Source of the DNA: Pedobacter yonginensis
GTDB lineage: Bacteria; Bacteroidota; Bacteroidia; Sphingobacteriales; Sphingobacteriaceae
Assembly: GCF_003173595.1 (NCBI RefSeq)
Contig: NZ_QGNZ01000001.1
Span: forward strand, 1,178,001 to 1,242,000
Direction of reading: 5' to 3'
Length of the DNA: 64,000 bases
Shown here piece by piece: positions 61,722 through 64,000 of this stretch (positions are counted from its first letter, which is position 1; each line of letters begins with the position of its first letter). Both the position numbers and the translations under genes were made by a program. The notes beneath the pieces are model-generated. The model had not been told where the DNA came from and searched no databases. It saw nothing but the letters and a program-made list of their open reading frames with translations.

Positions 61722-62906
61722 ATGAACCCATACATTTTAGATCCGGCTGTACAAAACTTTATCAATGCGAATTTAAATGCAGATATAAATCAAATCGCCT
61801 TATCCAAAAGTGTATTCACCAACGTTTCATCGGCCGAGCTGGCCAGCCAAATAACAGCCAAAAAAAAATCAGAGAAAAAACTTCCAACTTGGTTTAGGCA
61901 TGAAAACATTTTTTACCCACCTGCGCTATCCATTGAACAAACCTCATCCGAAACAACGGCTAAGTATAAATCTAAGCTCGCCATCGGAACACTTTTAATC
62001 GACTTAACAGGCGGTTTCGGGGTCGATTCCTATTACTTCTCTAAAGCAGTAAAACAAGTAATCCATTGTGAAATTAATGCTGAGCTGTCTCAAATTGCCC
62101 AACACAACGCCAGCATTTTGAACGCAGAGAATATCGAATTTAAAGCGGTTGATGGCCTCGAACTGCTAAAAACTGATGATTTGGTTTTTGATACCATTTA
62201 TATCGACCCTGCAAGACGAGCTGAAAAAGGGAAAGTTTTTATGCTTCAAGATTGCACGCCTGATGTGGTCAGCAACCTTGATCTTTTACTGTCAAAGGCG
62301 AAAAGAATCATCATTAAAACGGCCCCGCTCTTAGATTTAACCGCCGGAATAAATGAACTAAAATACGTTAGCGAAATCCATATTGTAAGTGTAAAAAATG
62401 AGTGTAAGGAAATTCTGTGGATTTTAGAACGCGAGGCAACATCAGATGTAAAAATTGTTGCCCTAACCTTAAATGATACGGAAAAACAATTTGTGTTCTC
62501 AAGATCTGAAGCAGAGGTTTCTATACAATTTACTGATAGGATTAACGTCGGGCAGTATTTATACGAACCAGATGCTGCCTTGTTAAAATCAGGAGCATTT
62601 AATTTAATTGGTTCGAGGTTCAATTTACAAAAATTGCATCCACAAACCCAACTGTTTACCTCGGCTGATTTACAACCGAAATTTCCTGGTCGTATTTTTA
62701 AGATCCATGAAACCTACTCAACGGGAGATTTAAAGAAGCTGAAAAATTTGAGCGGAAATGTAATTGTGCGCAACTATCCGGCTAAGCCAGAAGAACTGGT
62801 AAAAAAATACAAAATCAAGCCACACCAAGAAAAATTTCTCATCTTCAGTAAAGTAGGTAACGATGAAAACTTAATTATATCGGTGGAGATTGTGCAGTAT
62901 TACTAA
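61722..62906 (+). CDS. Class I SAM-dependent methyltransferase with THUMP-like C-terminal domain
   Basis: 394 residues. A helical N-terminal part (about 1-85) precedes the SAM-binding Rossmann fold with LLIDLTGGFGVDSYYFSKAV and a downstream VFDTIYIDPARRAEKGKVFML, whose DPAR motif is like the catalytic DPPY of RNA/DNA methyltransferases. The C-terminal segment (from about 290, TSADLQPKFPGRIFKIHE to the end) matches the THUMP-like domain typical of Bacteroidota proteins of this kind. RNA modification is likely, but the target is unknown. Confidence 0.87.
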   Translation: MNPYILDPAVQNFINANLNADINQIALSKSVFTNVSSAELASQITAKKKSEKKLPTWFRHENIFYPPALSIEQTSSETTAKYKSKLAIGTLLIDLTGGFGVDSYYFSKAVKQVIHCEINAELSQIAQHNASILNAENIEFKAVDGLELLKTDDLVFDTIYIDPARRAEKGKVFMLQDCTPDVVSNLDLLLSKAKRIIIKTAPLLDLTAGINELKYVSEIHIVSVKNECKEILWILEREATSDVKIVALTLNDTEKQFVFSRSEAEVSIQFTDRINVGQYLYEPDAALLKSGAFNLIGSRFNLQKLHPQTQLFTSADLQPKFPGRIFKIHETYSTGDLKKLKNLSGNVIVRNYPAKPEELVKKYKIKPHQEKFLIFSKVGNDENLIISVEIVQYY

Positions 62907-62910
62907 AAGC

Positions 62911-62939
62911 AAAAAGCCCTTCTATTTGAAAGGCTTTTA
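62911..62939. terminator. Bidirectional terminator between methyltransferase and cold-shock genes
   Basis: AAAAGCC (62912-62918) pairs with GGCTTTT (62932-62938), with extra imperfect pairs inside. On the minus strand it is followed by a T-rich GCTTTTAG tract, which suits the cold-shock gene. On the plus strand the T-run is the stem's own four T. Confidence 0.68.
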
Positions 62940-62972
62940 GTTAGAGATGATGTAATTTTTTATAGATATCGC

Positions 62973-63170
62973 TTAAACTTTCTTCACGTTTACTGCTTGT
63001 AAACCCTTTCTGCCTTCAGCTACTTCAAATTCAACTGCATCGTTTTCTTTTAAGCTTTCGATTCCGCCCAAAACATCTTTAAAATGAACAAAAATGTCTT
63101 TGTTGTCTTCCTGAACAATAAATCCAAAACCTTTTTCAGTGTTAAACCATTTAACTTTTCCGGTTGCCAT
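62973..63170 (-). CDS. Cold-shock protein (CspA family)
   Basis: 65 residues, one S1-like cold-shock domain. It starts TGKVKWFNTEKGFGFIVQED, with RNP1 KGFGFI, and has RNP2 DIFVHF followed by GIESLKENDAVEFEVAEGRKG. It binds single-stranded RNA and melts structure at low temperature. It is expressed alone from a strong promoter with a leader of about 115 nt, as is common in cspA-type genes that regulate through their 5' UTR. Confidence 0.96.
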   Translation of the reverse strand: MATGKVKWFNTEKGFGFIVQEDNKDIFVHFKDVLGGIESLKENDAVEFEVAEGRKGLQAVNVKKV

Positions 63171-63292
63171 AAAAAATAAAAATTGTATTAAATAAATAAA
63201 CCTTTTATGCTTTGATCAGCATTTCTTTAAACCAATTGGAATTTTTAGGAATTAAACAATCAGAAAAAGCGTTAATATTGAAACAAAACTAT

Positions 63293-63322
63293 CAAATATA
63301 ATAAAACGCCTATAAATTACAA
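63293..63322 (-). promoter_or_regulatory. Promoter of the cold-shock gene
   Basis: On the minus strand TTG (63322-63320), exactly 19 bp, then TATATTTG (63300-63293). This is a near-perfect Bacteroidota housekeeping promoter. The start of transcription would be near 63286, giving a leader of about 115 nt before the ATG at 63170. Confidence 0.7.
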
Positions 63323-63375
63323 TTGATTTAAGCACTTTAAACAGTAAAGTTGAGTGTTTTAATAATTTTGCAGTA

Positions 63376-64000
63376 TTATTTATTGGGTTGCGGGGTTGTA
63401 CGCAGATATGGCTTGATCACTTTGTGTCCTTTAGGGAATTTTTCAGGTATATCTTCGGTTTTTATACTATTTACTACGATTACATCTTCTCCATCTGTCC
63501 AATCGGCTGGTGTGGCCACACTATATTTCGCGGTGAGCTGTAAAGAATCGATTACCCTTAAAACCTCATTAAAATTTCTTCCTGTTGATGCAGGATAGGT
63601 AATGGTTAATTTCACTTTTTTATCTGGGCTAATCACAAATAAAGATCGAACTGTTAGCGTCTCTGATGCATTTGGATGGATCATATCATAGAGGTTGGCT
63701 ACCGTTTTGTCTGGATCGGCAATAATCGGGAACTCAACTGAAGTGTTTTGCGTTTCATTAATATCACTAATCCAACCTTTATGCGATTCGGCAGAATCTA
63801 CACTCAATGCCAAAACCTTTACGTTACGCTTTTCAAATTCGTCTTTTAGTGCAGCAGTTCTACCTAACTCGGTGGTGCAAACGGGTGTATAATCGGCTGG
63901 ATGCGAAAATAAAACACCCCAGCTATCACCCAGATAATCGTAAAAATCTATTTCTCCAATTGATGTATTGGCTTGGAAATTTGGTGCGGTATCGCCTAGT
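63376..64000 (-). CDS. 1-Cys peroxiredoxin (Prx6-type), 5' end cut by the window
   Basis: The frame is open from the stop at 63376 to the window edge, giving about 208 residues; a full Prx6 protein is about 211-220, so only a few are missing. Reading from the edge, LGDTAPNFQANTSIGEIDFYD leads to the peroxidatic motif HPADYTPVCTTELG, followed by VLALSVDSAESHKGWISD and TVRSLFVISPDKKVKLTITYP. Prx6 enzymes reduce H2O2 and organic peroxides with one catalytic Cys. The Met start lies just outside the window. Confidence 0.93.
   Translation of the reverse strand, partial: LGDTAPNFQANTSIGEIDFYDYLGDSWGVLFSHPADYTPVCTTELGRTAALKDEFEKRNVKVLALSVDSAESHKGWISDINETQNTSVEFPIIADPDKTVANLYDMIHPNASETLTVRSLFVISPDKKVKLTITYPASTGRNFNEVLRVIDSLQLTAKYSVATPADWTDGEDVIVVNSIKTEDIPEKFPKGHKVIKPYLRTTPQPNK

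Overview
The window looks like chromosomal DNA of a Bacteroidota bacterium, most likely Sphingobacteriaceae (Pedobacter-like). This is inferred from the low GC content, the lack of Shine-Dalgarno sequences, promoters of the TTG/TTTG-N18-19-TANNTTTG type, and lineage-typical families (TIGR02757, DUF4296, four-helix-bundle S23 proteins, paired GMC oxidoreductase/subunit-3 genes, POT transporters). No database search was possible. Several likely starts are TTG or GTG, or lie downstream of the longest open frame. I state the choice in those entries.

Region 1 (1 to about 25.3 kb) is a cell-surface polysaccharide locus. It holds glycosyltransferases of families GT2, GT8, GT14, GT4-like and GT61, plus a GT39/PMT-like membrane glycosyltransferase. 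It also holds a Wzx-type flippase, a Wzy/O-antigen-ligase-type protein, a Wzz/GumC-type co-polymerase with a degenerate tyrosine-kinase domain and a short TolC-like protein. Tailoring genes include two acyl/acetyltransferases and a parallel beta-helix lipoprotein. Embedded in it is a four-gene minus-strand operon: HAD phosphatase, UbiA prenyltransferase, GMC oxidoreductase and a Tat-signal partner. That set resembles a route to an oxidised polyprenyl-phospho-pentose. A second GMC/subunit-3 pair lies at 9.2-11.4 kb.

Region 2 (25.4-26 kb) is a compact tRNA operon on the minus strand: Ser(GCT), Pro(TGG), Pro(TGG). It has a clear promoter and a terminator, and the two tRNA-Pro genes are a recent tandem duplication.

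Region 3 (26-64 kb) is mainly housekeeping and metabolism: a PgpH-type HD phosphodiesterase, thiolase, two POT peptide transporters, a polyprenol-phosphate-mannose-synthase-like GT2, an orphan NarL-type response regulator, a Crp/Fnr regulator, a trans-sulfuration enzyme and prolyl-tRNA synthetase. It continues with outer-membrane proteins, a UbiD decarboxylase, Dps, a LysM/RlpA-like protein, uridine kinase, scoA/scoB CoA transferase, a PQQ sugar dehydrogenase, MutS2, a YggS-type PLP protein, GNAT, aspartate kinase, a THUMP-like methyltransferase, cold-shock protein and a peroxiredoxin cut by the window end.

The most unusual structure is at 52.7-53.7 kb. A four-helix-bundle (S23/IVS-type) gene, flanked on both sides by tandem arrays of a TTAGCTAATTA-containing repeat, sits inside the scoA-scoB operon. 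An identical 15-bp repeat word supplies the stop codons of scoA and of the four-helix gene in two different reading frames. Other notable items are a 189-bp MITE-like element beside the response regulator, two overlooked small genes (36 and 54 aa) and a cold-shock gene with a strong promoter and a long leader.
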